Source: Paracidovorax wautersii
GTDB lineage: Bacteria; Pseudomonadota; Gammaproteobacteria; Burkholderiales; Burkholderiaceae_C
Assembly: GCF_900113035.1 (NCBI RefSeq)
Contig: NZ_FONX01000011.1
Coordinates: 1-64,000 of the forward strand
Direction: 5' to 3'
DNA: 64,000 bases
Shown: piece after piece, positions 17,959 through 25,533 of the stretch
How positions within the stretch are numbered: the stretch's first letter is position 1
Layout of the letters: every line of letters starts with the position of its first letter
Translations under genes and position numbers: made by a program
The notes under the pieces: model-generated
Database searches by the model: none
Told to the model about the DNA's origin: nothing
The model's input: the letters and a program-made list of their open reading frames with translations, nothing else

Positions 17959-18612
17959 CTATGGGGTATTCGAGCAAGCCGCCCTGTCCCTGGCAACCAG
18001 CATTGCCCTGTGCTCGAACCGCTCAGAAACAACATTGGCTCGTCCGTGGGGTCGCTGCAGGTATGTCACGATCTCGTAGGGGCCGTCTGAAAGCGGTCGC
18101 ATAGTGATCCCCCACGCATGGGCACGCTCAATGCGCGATTGCGCGGAGAGCCCCACTCCGTAGCCAGCGGTCACCCAAAGCGCCATCATCTCGAACGAAG
18201 TCACGTGCTGAATGCTCTGCTGGCTCAACGGAAGAAAGGACAGTCGCTGATCCAGCAGTAGGCAAGCCTCCGCCGGCCAGCGAAACACCGGATAGTCCAG
18301 AAGCTCGGCAAGCGTGATCTTCGCCTGGGCAACTAAGGGGGACCCCAGCGGCACTGCAACAGCCACGTTCTCCACCCAGAGCGGTTGGCTTTTCACAGCC
18401 GGAGCACCAGCGTTCCGAAGCGTCATTCCAGCGTCGTAGCGGCCTTCCTCAAGGCCCGTCAACAGATCATCGGCTGAGGTCTCAAAGAACGTGATGGTGA
18501 CTTCTGGTTCCTCCGCGCGCTGTAGGGCAAGAAGCGTTGTGAGGCAAGAGGATGGCACTCCGGGCGCGATAGCAAGCCTGAAATGGGAAAACTGGCTGGT
18601 GGCGTCATGCAT
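17959..18612 (-). CDS. LysR-type effector-binding domain protein lacking the DNA-binding domain
   Basis: About 217 residues forming a complete LysR substrate-binding fold: FRLAIAPGVPSSCLTTLLALQ, VTITFFETSADDLLTGLEEGRYDAGM, PLGSPL, HVTSFEMMALWVTAGYGVGLSAQ. The frame has a stop 12 bases before the earliest possible start (a TTG at 18648), so no winged-helix domain can be encoded. I use the ATG with a G-rich site upstream. The divergent neighbour is a separate XRE DNA-binding protein, so the sensor and DNA-binding functions may be split between two genes (inference). Confidence 0.8.
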   Translation of the reverse strand: MHDATSQFSHFRLAIAPGVPSSCLTTLLALQRAEEPEVTITFFETSADDLLTGLEEGRYDAGMTLRNAGAPAVKSQPLWVENVAVAVPLGSPLVAQAKITLAELLDYPVFRWPAEACLLLDQRLSFLPLSQQSIQHVTSFEMMALWVTAGYGVGLSAQSRIERAHAWGITMRPLSDGPYEIVTYLQRPHGRANVVSERFEHRAMLVARDRAACSNTP

Positions 18613-18673
18613 GAGGGCCCCCAATAAGCGATCTGTCCAGAAAGGCAAACCAGCGTTTCAGGAAAGAGTGAAG

Positions 18674-18702
18674 TTTAACGTCGTTATCTTTAACGTGGTT
18701 AA
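18674..18702. promoter_or_regulatory. Two tandem palindromic operators between the LysR-domain gene and the xre gene
   Basis: TTTAACGTCGTTAT (18674-18687) and TTTAACGTGGTTAA (18689-18702) are two near-palindromes of the form TTAAC-N3-GTTAA, placed 15 bases apart. The position between divergent genes fits control of both. The XRE protein is the natural candidate ligand. Confidence 0.6.
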
Positions 18703-18731
18703 TTGTGGCAGATTGTTTGACGCTTCTGCTA

Positions 18732-19025
18732 ATGCAGAAATCAACAATTCAGCCAGGCCGTCCTTCTGGCACATCGACGTATGAATCCGAGTCGGCGTTA
18801 GCCTTCGGACAGGCCGTGCGCGCTGCGCGCGTCGCTCAAGGAGTCGCGCAAGACGAGTTCGCATCTCGGGCAAGCATTTCGCGTTCTCACATGGGTAAGA
18901 TCGAGCGTGGTGAGCACGTGCCCACGCTTCCGCTCATACTGAAAATTTCTACGGCACTTGGAATAAGCGCGGCTGACCTGATGACGGCGACCGAACGCAA
19001 TCTGCGTGCCGACACTGATCCCTGA
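18732..19025 (+). CDS. XRE-family transcriptional regulator (97 aa)
   Basis: A single Cro/C1-type HTH domain: ALAFGQAVRAARVAQGVAQD, EFASRASISRSHMGKIERGE, HVPTLPLILKISTALGISAA. A short tail follows, with no ligand-binding or dimerisation domain. I take the ATG (MQKSTIQPG); a GTG nine codons upstream lies almost inside the operator and is less likely. It is divergent from a LysR sensor domain that lacks an HTH, and convergent with a full LysR gene 23 bases away. Confidence 0.8.
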   Translation: MQKSTIQPGRPSGTSTYESESALAFGQAVRAARVAQGVAQDEFASRASISRSHMGKIERGEHVPTLPLILKISTALGISAADLMTATERNLRADTDP

Positions 19026-19047
19026 GTGTCTAGCCTGCCAGGCTCCG

Positions 19048-19938
19048 TCAACCGTCCGAAGAGTCGCGAAGGCGAACGATAAATCGCTCCACCGAAGCCG
19101 ATAAATTGCCGCCGTCCGGCCGAAGCAGGTAGGTGGTGATCACGGCAGAATCCATCGCCAAGGGGCGGATCACCACATCCGGCCGTTGGGAGATGGGAAT
19201 CTTGGTCGCCGTCATGAAGCCGATGCCGTAGCCGGCGCCGACCAACGTGAGCATCATGTCCAGCGAGGACACTTCCTCGACAACATTCAGCTTGTGCTCC
19301 AACGTGTTGAGCAGCCGCTTGAGTTCGCGGCAATAGCCCTCGCATACCTGCGGGTCGCACAGGACAAGTGGATGGCCTTGAAGTTCTTGAAGTGGCACCT
19401 CCTTGTAGGTGAGCAATGAGTGACGAGCTGGCACCGCAATCACCAGCGGGTCGTGCCAGATTGGTTCGGCAGCGATACCGTCGCCGACATCGCCCGTGTG
19501 CGCGAACCCGATCATGAAGTCGCCCGAACGCAAGCCACGCACTTGCTCTGCCAGAGGCACTTCTGACAAGCGTATTTCGATCTCCGGCTCCTCGGCGCGG
19601 CAACGAGCCAGAAATGCCGACAGCCGTGGATCGATAGCCCCATCTGATACAGCGATGCGCAGGCTACCGCGCAAGCCCGATGCCACAGCCTTGGCATTTT
19701 CACGAGCCTGTTCCAGCACTGTGAATAGACGGCGAACATCTTGCAAGAAGACCGCGCCCGCCGCCGTTAGAACTGTTCCTCGTCGGTTTCGGTCGAAGAG
19801 CACTACGCCCAACTCGTCCTCAAGTTCCTTGATGGCTCGTGATAGCGGTGGTTGTTCGATATGCAGGCGCTCAGCCGCCCGCGTGAAATGTAGCTCCTCA
19901 GCAAGAACTACGAAGCAGCGAAGATGGCGCAGCTCCAT
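19048..19938 (-). CDS. LysR-family transcriptional regulator
   Basis: 296 residues with a normal N-terminal winged HTH (MELRHLRCFVVLAEELHFTR, AAERLHIEQPPLSRAIKELE) and a full effector domain ending in SVERFIVRLRDSSDG. This group is related to regulators of aromatic-compound catabolism. Its target is not evident: the neighbour on its 5' side is a 480-base gap followed by the end of fdhA. It may be a passenger regulator or act on the fdhA region. Confidence 0.88.
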   Translation of the reverse strand: MELRHLRCFVVLAEELHFTRAAERLHIEQPPLSRAIKELEDELGVVLFDRNRRGTVLTAAGAVFLQDVRRLFTVLEQARENAKAVASGLRGSLRIAVSDGAIDPRLSAFLARCRAEEPEIEIRLSEVPLAEQVRGLRSGDFMIGFAHTGDVGDGIAAEPIWHDPLVIAVPARHSLLTYKEVPLQELQGHPLVLCDPQVCEGYCRELKRLLNTLEHKLNVVEEVSSLDMMLTLVGAGYGIGFMTATKIPISQRPDVVIRPLAMDSAVITTYLLRPDGGNLSASVERFIVRLRDSSDG

Positions 19939-20422
19939 AGGCCACCCTCCCGTTCCGACTTATCCAACACTGTGCTATCTCCCTATAGAAGTGACTGCCA
20001 TTCTGGCGGCGGCGAGTTCGGCCACATCATTGGAAACTTCTGGCTGAATGAGCCAGGGCTGGGTTGACCGTGCGATGGCCCGAGGCAGGCACAACACTAG
20101 GCGAGCCTGATCAAGTCCGTGGGGTGATAAGGATCAGACGAAGGCTATCTCCAGCCACGCACGTCAATGGATGCCGTGCATCGTCCCCGTCTGACCCTTG
20201 GCCGATTGCGAACCAAGCGCTTGAACACGCTTGCGGTTGATCATCACCTGCGGATTGCTGAGGCTCTGCTCCTGGTCCGAGCCAAGGCAAGTACCCTGGG
20301 GCAGACGGCAAATGCCGGCGAAAATATTCGCCGGCTCCAGTTGCTGCCCGGAGACTGGCGGGACCAGAATGCCTCTCACCAGAAAGTGTGAGACATCCTG
20401 ATGCTTAGCCCGCGCCGGATGC
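19939..20422. other. Non-coding stretch between lysR and fdhA
   Basis: Short frames on both strands (for example around 20164-20442) show no recognisable domain. Their overlap on opposite strands suggests chance. The only clear structure is the perfect inverted repeat at 20314-20335. The region could be the eroded remnant of a gene, but I cannot identify one. Confidence 0.5.
20314..20335. repeat. Perfect 9-bp inverted repeat downstream of fdhA
   Basis: GCCGGCGAA-AATA-TTCGCCGGC lies about 90 bases beyond the fdhA stop. It may end the fdhA transcript, although no T run follows. Confidence 0.5.
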
Positions 20423-21637
20423 TTAATGCCGCACTGAACCATGCGGGTCGATGACGTACTTGTATGCAGAACCCGCGTCGAACTCTTTGTACGCGGCGGG
20501 CGCGTCTTCGAGCTTGATGAACTTAGTGTTCATCATCGGCGAAAGGTAAGGCATGCGATCGTTCAGTATCGCCCGCATTAACGCGTGGTTGTAGTTGGCC
20601 GTCGGAGATTGACCAGCCGACATTCGCGGCGACTTGATCCAGGCGTTGGACCATTCCAGATCCATATGGCCTTTCTTGGCTTTCGGGTCTTTCGAGATCG
20701 GGTTTGCGCAGTACACACCGACCGTACTGGTCATTCCGCCGAAGCGGACATATTTGAGCATTGCGTTGGTAACAGCGCTCTCCACGATCTTGTCAGCCTC
20801 CGCGCCAAACCCGCGGCAGTCCACACCAACATAGTCGATGACGCGATCCACCTCCCTGTGCCCGGTAATGCGTTCGAGATGCTCCTCGATCGGCACGCCG
20901 TCGGAAAGGTTGATGGTTTCCACGCCGTGTGGCTTGAGAAGGTCCAGCCGCTCTTGAATGTAATCGGCAACGATGATGGCGCCTGCACCCAGAAGTCTGG
21001 CGCAGGCGGCACCCGCTCTGCCGACCGGCCCGGCACCGAAGATCAGGATGTTTTCGCCGACGACGTAGGCCGGCGCGGCTGGCCAGTCTGGGCCAGCGAA
21101 CCCATGGAAAGCTGTGGGTAATACGTCAGAGAGAAGGGTCAGGTCGCGGATTTTTTCCATGGCGGCATCCTTGTCAGGGAAGCGAAGGAGATTGAAATCC
21201 GCATACGGTACGAAGAGATAATCACCTTGCCCCCCCGTCCAGCCACCGAGGTTGAACCCGTAGGCTCCGCAGTCGATTTCGGGGTTGGTGTTCTCGCATA
21301 CATCGGAGCGCATATGCTTGCAGTTGTAGCAACGCCCACACCCCACATTGAAGGGAACGGAAACGATGTCGCCCTTCTTCACGACTTCGACGTCTGATCC
21401 CACTTCGATCACTTCGCCGGTCATTTCATGGCCCATGGTCATTCCCTTGGGAACAGCAAACGAACCGCGATAAATGTGAAGGTCGCTGCCACAGATATTT
21501 GTGGTAACTATTTTGAGGATAGCGCCATGGGGTGCGCTTTTCCCTTGAGGGGTTATCAGCTCTGGAAATTTGAAGGTGTTGACCTTCATTTCCAAGGGCT
21601 TCTCGAAAGTCACGATTCGGTTACCGGTCGGAGTCAT
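20423..21637 (-). CDS. fdhA: Glutathione-independent formaldehyde dehydrogenase (zinc MDR family)
   Basis: 404 residues, close to the Pseudomonas putida enzyme (about 400). The start is the ATG with AGAGGTG upstream; an ATG ten codons earlier is not favoured. Catalytic-zinc ligands are Cys49 (TTNICGSDLH) and His70/Glu71 (GHEMTGEV). The structural-zinc loop is CGRCYNCKHMRSDVC. GGWTGGQGDYLFVPYADFNLL and FGAGPVGRAGAACARLLGA (NAD fold) are typical of the family. It oxidises formaldehyde to formate with bound NAD and no glutathione. A promoter shared with the frm operon lies about 130 bases upstream. Related MDR dehydrogenases cannot be excluded. Confidence 0.85.
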   Translation of the reverse strand: MTPTGNRIVTFEKPLEMKVNTFKFPELITPQGKSAPHGAILKIVTTNICGSDLHIYRGSFAVPKGMTMGHEMTGEVIEVGSDVEVVKKGDIVSVPFNVGCGRCYNCKHMRSDVCENTNPEIDCGAYGFNLGGWTGGQGDYLFVPYADFNLLRFPDKDAAMEKIRDLTLLSDVLPTAFHGFAGPDWPAAPAYVVGENILIFGAGPVGRAGAACARLLGAGAIIVADYIQERLDLLKPHGVETINLSDGVPIEEHLERITGHREVDRVIDYVGVDCRGFGAEADKIVESAVTNAMLKYVRFGGMTSTVGVYCANPISKDPKAKKGHMDLEWSNAWIKSPRMSAGQSPTANYNHALMRAILNDRMPYLSPMMNTKFIKLEDAPAAYKEFDAGSAYKYVIDPHGSVRH

Positions 21638-21764
21638 TTCGTCACCTCTGTGCGTTAATGTTTCCATCTTCTAAATCGAAGTGGGAAACGAAATTTACCG
21701 CTGTCAAGAAGAACGATCGTGGTACTGCCTAGCCGTTGGCCGCGTCTCCTTCTGCGGTCTTGAC

Positions 21765-21831
21765 AGCATCGGATCAAGCTCAGAAGTGGTCAAACTGGAA
21801 TAATCTATGTACAGATAGGCACGATCTATCT
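21765..21831 (-). promoter_or_regulatory. fdhA promoter with activator-site module shared with the frm operon
   Basis: Read on the minus strand: AGATAG-N7-CTATCT, continuing GTACATAGAT, then TATTCCAGT, TTGACC (-35), 17 bases and GATGCT (-10). Every spacing is the same as in the module at 30666-30732. Transcription would start near 21758 and give a leader of about 120 bases. The rest of the gap up to the next gene at 22104 holds nothing I recognise. Confidence 0.75.
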
Positions 21832-22103
21832 ACGCGGGATCGTCGAGCCGTGCTCGTCTCCTAGCCGGGAGAGGGCAACGATCATCGCTACATCGCGCCT
21901 CCTAGCTTGATCTAGGAACAGTCAGCTCGACCCAGCGAGACATGAGGAGGCCGCATGCAGCAGGTACTCCTGTCCCCCGAGTTGCCCCTGGACCTAGTGG
22001 CCTTCGATGGGTTGCTCAGCACGTGGCGCCTGTTAGCGGCGCACACGGCATGCCTGCAATCTTCGCCTGGTTGAAGCAATACAGAGTTGCTCTTCAAGAC
22101 TCG

Positions 22104-23045
22104 CTATTTCAGGGGGCTTTGAGATGAGTCTGCTTTGGGCTGGAACCGACGATGGATCGATATAACGGATTGAAGAGTGGCGGCGAGTTCGGGGGTGTGC
22201 ACCATTTCGAGCAATGCACGCGATGACGGTGCCTCGAACGCATTTTTCCCAGCAACGAATCCGACATTTGAGTGCGACATTGGTCCATTGATTGCGATTG
22301 CGTGGAGATTTGGAATGTGCGCGAGTTGGCCGGCGAGAGATTGCGGAAGAACTGCCGAATATTTTCCTGTCGCCACGTGTGCCGATAGCACGTCAATTGA
22401 ATCAGTGCGAATAGTCTGCGCGGTACATTGCATCAGCCTATCTTGAATGGGTTCAGGTACTGCCGAGTTCAGCACGCAGAGTTGTCTATTGAGAACATGG
22501 TCCCACGTTGTGCTTCGGGGTTGCTGTGTTCTCGCGGCGTGAAAAAGGAAAATGCGTTCACGGTACAGAAGGTGAGTATCGAAGTCTTCCCCTGGGATAT
22601 CCTCCAAATGCATGAGTGCGATATCCAAATTGTTTTCTCGAATCGCCTGTAGCAGGGAAGAAGCGCCGGAAACCAGAACTGATTGTTGAAGTAAGGGTGT
22701 TTTTTCAGCAAGGGCGATGCTTAATGTGGGCGCTACACCGGCAGTTCCTGGGAGTATCCCTAGCCGGAATTGCCCCTCTATACCTCGCCGTAGTGCGGAG
22801 AGTTCTCGCTCCAGCCCTTTGCAGTCGTCATACATCTGCTGAGCCCAAGACAGTACGCGCATCCCTTCAGAAGTGAGGCCGTCATAGCGTCGGCCATGAC
22901 GCACGATCTCGACACCCATGTCTTCCTCCAATTGCTTAATGCCCGCGGAGAGTGTCGGCTGAGAAACATTGCAGCTTTTGGCCGCGTTGCCAAAATGGCC
23001 TTCACGGTGCAAAGCAAGCAAGTATTCAAAGTTTCTTACGATCAT
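22104..23045 (-). CDS. LysR-family regulator resembling formate/CO2-metabolism regulators (FdsR-like)
   Basis: 313 residues. The N-terminus (MIVRNFEYLLALHREGHFGN, AAKSCNVSQPTLSAGIKQLE, then DMGVEIVRHGRRYDGLTSEG) resembles the LysR proteins found beside fds formate dehydrogenase operons. That likeness is from memory, not a search. The effector domain is complete. It is upstream of and co-directional with fdhA, which makes formate, so it is a plausible activator of the fdhA/frm promoter module. That link is inference. Confidence 0.8.
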   Translation of the reverse strand: MIVRNFEYLLALHREGHFGNAAKSCNVSQPTLSAGIKQLEEDMGVEIVRHGRRYDGLTSEGMRVLSWAQQMYDDCKGLERELSALRRGIEGQFRLGILPGTAGVAPTLSIALAEKTPLLQQSVLVSGASSLLQAIRENNLDIALMHLEDIPGEDFDTHLLYRERIFLFHAARTQQPRSTTWDHVLNRQLCVLNSAVPEPIQDRLMQCTAQTIRTDSIDVLSAHVATGKYSAVLPQSLAGQLAHIPNLHAIAINGPMSHSNVGFVAGKNAFEAPSSRALLEMVHTPELAATLQSVISIHRRFQPKADSSQSPLK

Positions 23046-23490
23046 ATATTTTCTTCTGATAAAGTTGATTAGATTTTATACTTTCACGAAAAACCCTGCG
23101 CACGCGTCGATCCGCGTCCAACCTTGGGCACGTAGCTGGCACGCATGAAAGGCTGCCGCGCGCAGTGCCCATACAGTAGGTTCGACTCGTCATCGACGGT
23201 CAGCACCACAACGCACGGGACAGCCAATAGCGCGAACACAGGTGCTTTGCGCTGTGGGCGAGTCGTCCTCATGTAGCTTAGCAGTTGGCGCGTTCTGGAA
23301 GGGAGTAAGCGTGAGTGGTGAGGCACGCAACCGCAAAAGGCGGTGCTAAGCTCTTGAGCTGTTCGGGTCGTGGCCGTTGAAGCGGGGAGAGAATGGAGCC
23401 TGCCATGGCCGTTGTGGCGCAGCTGGGGAAATCCTGAAAAAGACTTCCTGATTTGGCAAAATCCCCGGACACCAATCGCCGAGCTTTTCG
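23046..23490. other. Gap between lysR and transposase
   Basis: It contains the AT-rich lysR promoter region (23046-23090) and the left flank of the IS5-type element. I could not find a left terminal inverted repeat that matches the right flank. Short frames here show no recognised protein. Confidence 0.5.
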
Positions 23491-24474
23491 ATGATGAAAC
23501 AAATGACCTTCGCCGATGCCGAGTACGCCGGTAAGCGCAAGCAGACCCGCAAGGAGCTGTTCCTGATAGAGATGGATCGGGTCGTACCCTGGGAGGGTTT
23601 GATTGCTCTGATCAAACCTCATTACCCAAAGGGCGAAGGGGGCCGTCCAGCCTATCCGCTGATGGCGATGCTGCGGATTCATCTAATGCAGAACTGGTTC
23701 GGTTACAGCGATCCGGCGATGGAAGAGGCGCTGTACGAGACGACGATCCTGCGCCAGTTTTCCGGTCTGAGCCTGGAGCGAATCCCGGATGAAACCACCA
23801 TCCTCAACTTCCGTCGCCTGCTGGAAAAGCATGAGTTGGCCACCGGTATTCTCGGCGTGATCAATGGCTATTTGGGCGACCGTGGCTTGTCACTGCGACA
23901 AGGCACCATCGTCGATGCCACTCTGATTCATGCGCCCAGTTCGACCAAGAACAAGGACGGCAAACGCGACCCGGAAATGCATCAGACCAAGAAGGGCAAC
24001 CAGTATTACTTCGGTGCCAAAGCTCACATTGGTGTCGACGATGAGTCCGGGCTTGTGCACAGCGTGGTGGTCACTGCGGCCAACGTCGCGGACGTAACCC
24101 AAGTCGACAAACTGCTGCACGGTGGTGAGAACGTGGTCTGCGCTGATGCGGGCTATACCGGTGTAGAGAAGCGTGAAGAGCATGAGGGGCGCCAAGTCAT
24201 CTGGCAGATTGCAGCCCGGCGCAGCACTTACAAAAAGCACGGTAACCGCAGCGCGTTATACAAAGCGATACGTAAGATCGAAAGAGCCAAGGCCCAGGTT
24301 CGCTCCAAGGTTGAGCATCCATTTCGGGTGATCAAGCGCCAGTTTGGTTATACGAAAGTGCGCTTCCGAGGCTTGGTGAAAAACACTGCTCAGATGGTGA
24401 CGCTGTTCGCCCTGTCGAACATTTGGATGGCGCGTCGACATTTGCTCTCCAATGCAGGAGAGGTGCGTCCGTGA
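23491..24474 (+). CDS. IS5-family transposase
   Basis: 327 residues with the IS5 DDE layout. The N-terminal domain has FADAEYAGKRKQTRKELFLI and RPAYPLMAMLRIHLMQNWFG. The first Asp is in GTIVDATLIHAPSS (about residue 142), the second in VCADAGYTGVEKR (about 220), and Glu is in KVEHPFRVIKRQFGYTKVRF (about 275). The frame is intact, so the enzyme may be active. The element ends are unresolved: the right flank has a GTAGCC/GGCTAC hairpin around 24587-24608, but I see no matching left end. The insertion separates the lysR/fdhA block from the DUF488/uvrB block. Confidence 0.93.
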   Translation: MMKQMTFADAEYAGKRKQTRKELFLIEMDRVVPWEGLIALIKPHYPKGEGGRPAYPLMAMLRIHLMQNWFGYSDPAMEEALYETTILRQFSGLSLERIPDETTILNFRRLLEKHELATGILGVINGYLGDRGLSLRQGTIVDATLIHAPSSTKNKDGKRDPEMHQTKKGNQYYFGAKAHIGVDDESGLVHSVVVTAANVADVTQVDKLLHGGENVVCADAGYTGVEKREEHEGRQVIWQIAARRSTYKKHGNRSALYKAIRKIERAKAQVRSKVEHPFRVIKRQFGYTKVRFRGLVKNTAQMVTLFALSNIWMARRHLLSNAGEVRP

Positions 24475-24726
24475 AGAGTGAAGTGACTGCTGCGAGGTGC
24501 TTGCAGCGGCAAAAAAGGCTGAAATAGACGGCAGGTTTGACCGGGATTTGAGCGGCTACCGTTTTTTGAAAGTGTCGATGGCGAAGTAGCCGGAAAACAG
24601 GGGCTACTTCAGACCATCCCTAGTACACCATGCCCCCAGCGTTTCCTTAGCTGCGATTGACGGGCATGCCTGGCGGTAGCTCAATAACAGCCATTTATGG
24701 ATGAAGGAACGAGGGGAATAAGGCAG

Positions 24727-25158
24727 ATGAAGATATTCACGATTGGATTCACTAAGACCTCCGCGCGGTCCTTCTTCACCAAGTTAAGTGCTTCTGGTGC
24801 CAAGCGCCTTGTCGATGTTCGCCTGAATAATGTTTCGCAATTGGCCGGGTTCGCTAAACGCGAGGATCTTCGATATTTTTCCGAGGCGTTGTGTGGGATG
24901 GAATATGAACATCTACCAGCACTTGCTCCAACCAAAGACATGTTCGAGGAATATAAAATAAAAGGGGGAGATTGGGATATCTACGCCAGTAAATTTCTGG
25001 ATTTAATGTCGTCCCGAAAGATTGAGTCAATCGATAAAGAAAAGATTGATAACAGTTGCCTGCTTTGCAGCGAAGACAAGCCCCATCACTGCCATCGGAG
25101 GCTAGTGGCCGAGTACCTTGCAGGCAAATGGCCGAATGTTGAGATCGTGCATCTTTAG
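24727..25158 (+). CDS. DUF488 family protein
   Basis: 143 residues from MKIFTIGFTKTSARSFFTKL; an in-frame start ten codons earlier is weaker. The family signature is clear: RLVDVRLNNVSQLAGFAKRE near the start and the Cys-containing LLCSEDKPHHCHRRLVAEYL near the end. The biochemical function of DUF488 is not established; the Cys/His motif hints at nucleic-acid or redox chemistry. The gene is noticeably more AT-rich than its neighbours, suggesting separate acquisition. It lies 375 bases before uvrB. Confidence 0.85.
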   Translation: MKIFTIGFTKTSARSFFTKLSASGAKRLVDVRLNNVSQLAGFAKREDLRYFSEALCGMEYEHLPALAPTKDMFEEYKIKGGDWDIYASKFLDLMSSRKIESIDKEKIDNSCLLCSEDKPHHCHRRLVAEYLAGKWPNVEIVHL

Positions 25159-25533
25159 AGGGGCGACGTAGCTCCACGTTTCCAACGCCTCGTCTGGAGG
25201 GCTGAGAGAGACAAAGGCGCGTATCGGCGGGAGCCGGCGCCACACATTGGGCGTACAGAGCAACCTCGCCCGCCACGGCTCGATGTCAGCGCTCAACGAG
25301 GCGAGTGGCTCCAGGTGCATTGGCAGACGGGCCGCTGGCTGACGTCGTGGCGATCGGCGGATATGCACTGGGAAGCCCGCCCATGTGTTGGGCTATCATG
25401 TTGGCGACGCCTACGCCCAGGTGGGGCGCGGCAGGATCGCCGTCATTTACACCCCAGTTTGGTACTGCTATAGGTCTTCTGGAATAGCCGATACATCAGG
25501 ACAAATTGAAGTAGCTCAATTAGGAGATATCTA
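25159..25533. other. Gap upstream of uvrB
   Basis: No gene is supported here. The last 40 bases carry the uvrB leader with a TTAGGAG ribosome-binding site. I looked for a LexA box (CTGT-N8-ACAG) and found none, so this uvrB does not look SOS-controlled. Confidence 0.5.

Noticed and set aside
20164-20442. 92-residue minus-strand frame after fdhA
   Set aside because: No domain, no ribosome-binding site, and an equally open frame lies on the other strand; chance is the simpler explanation.
23341-24640. Terminal inverted repeats for the IS5-type element
   Set aside because: I compared the left flank with the reverse complement of the right flank and found no convincing pair, so I do not give element ends.
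25494-25533. SOS box upstream of the ICE uvrB
   Set aside because: No CTGT-N8-ACAG or similar palindrome is present in the leader.
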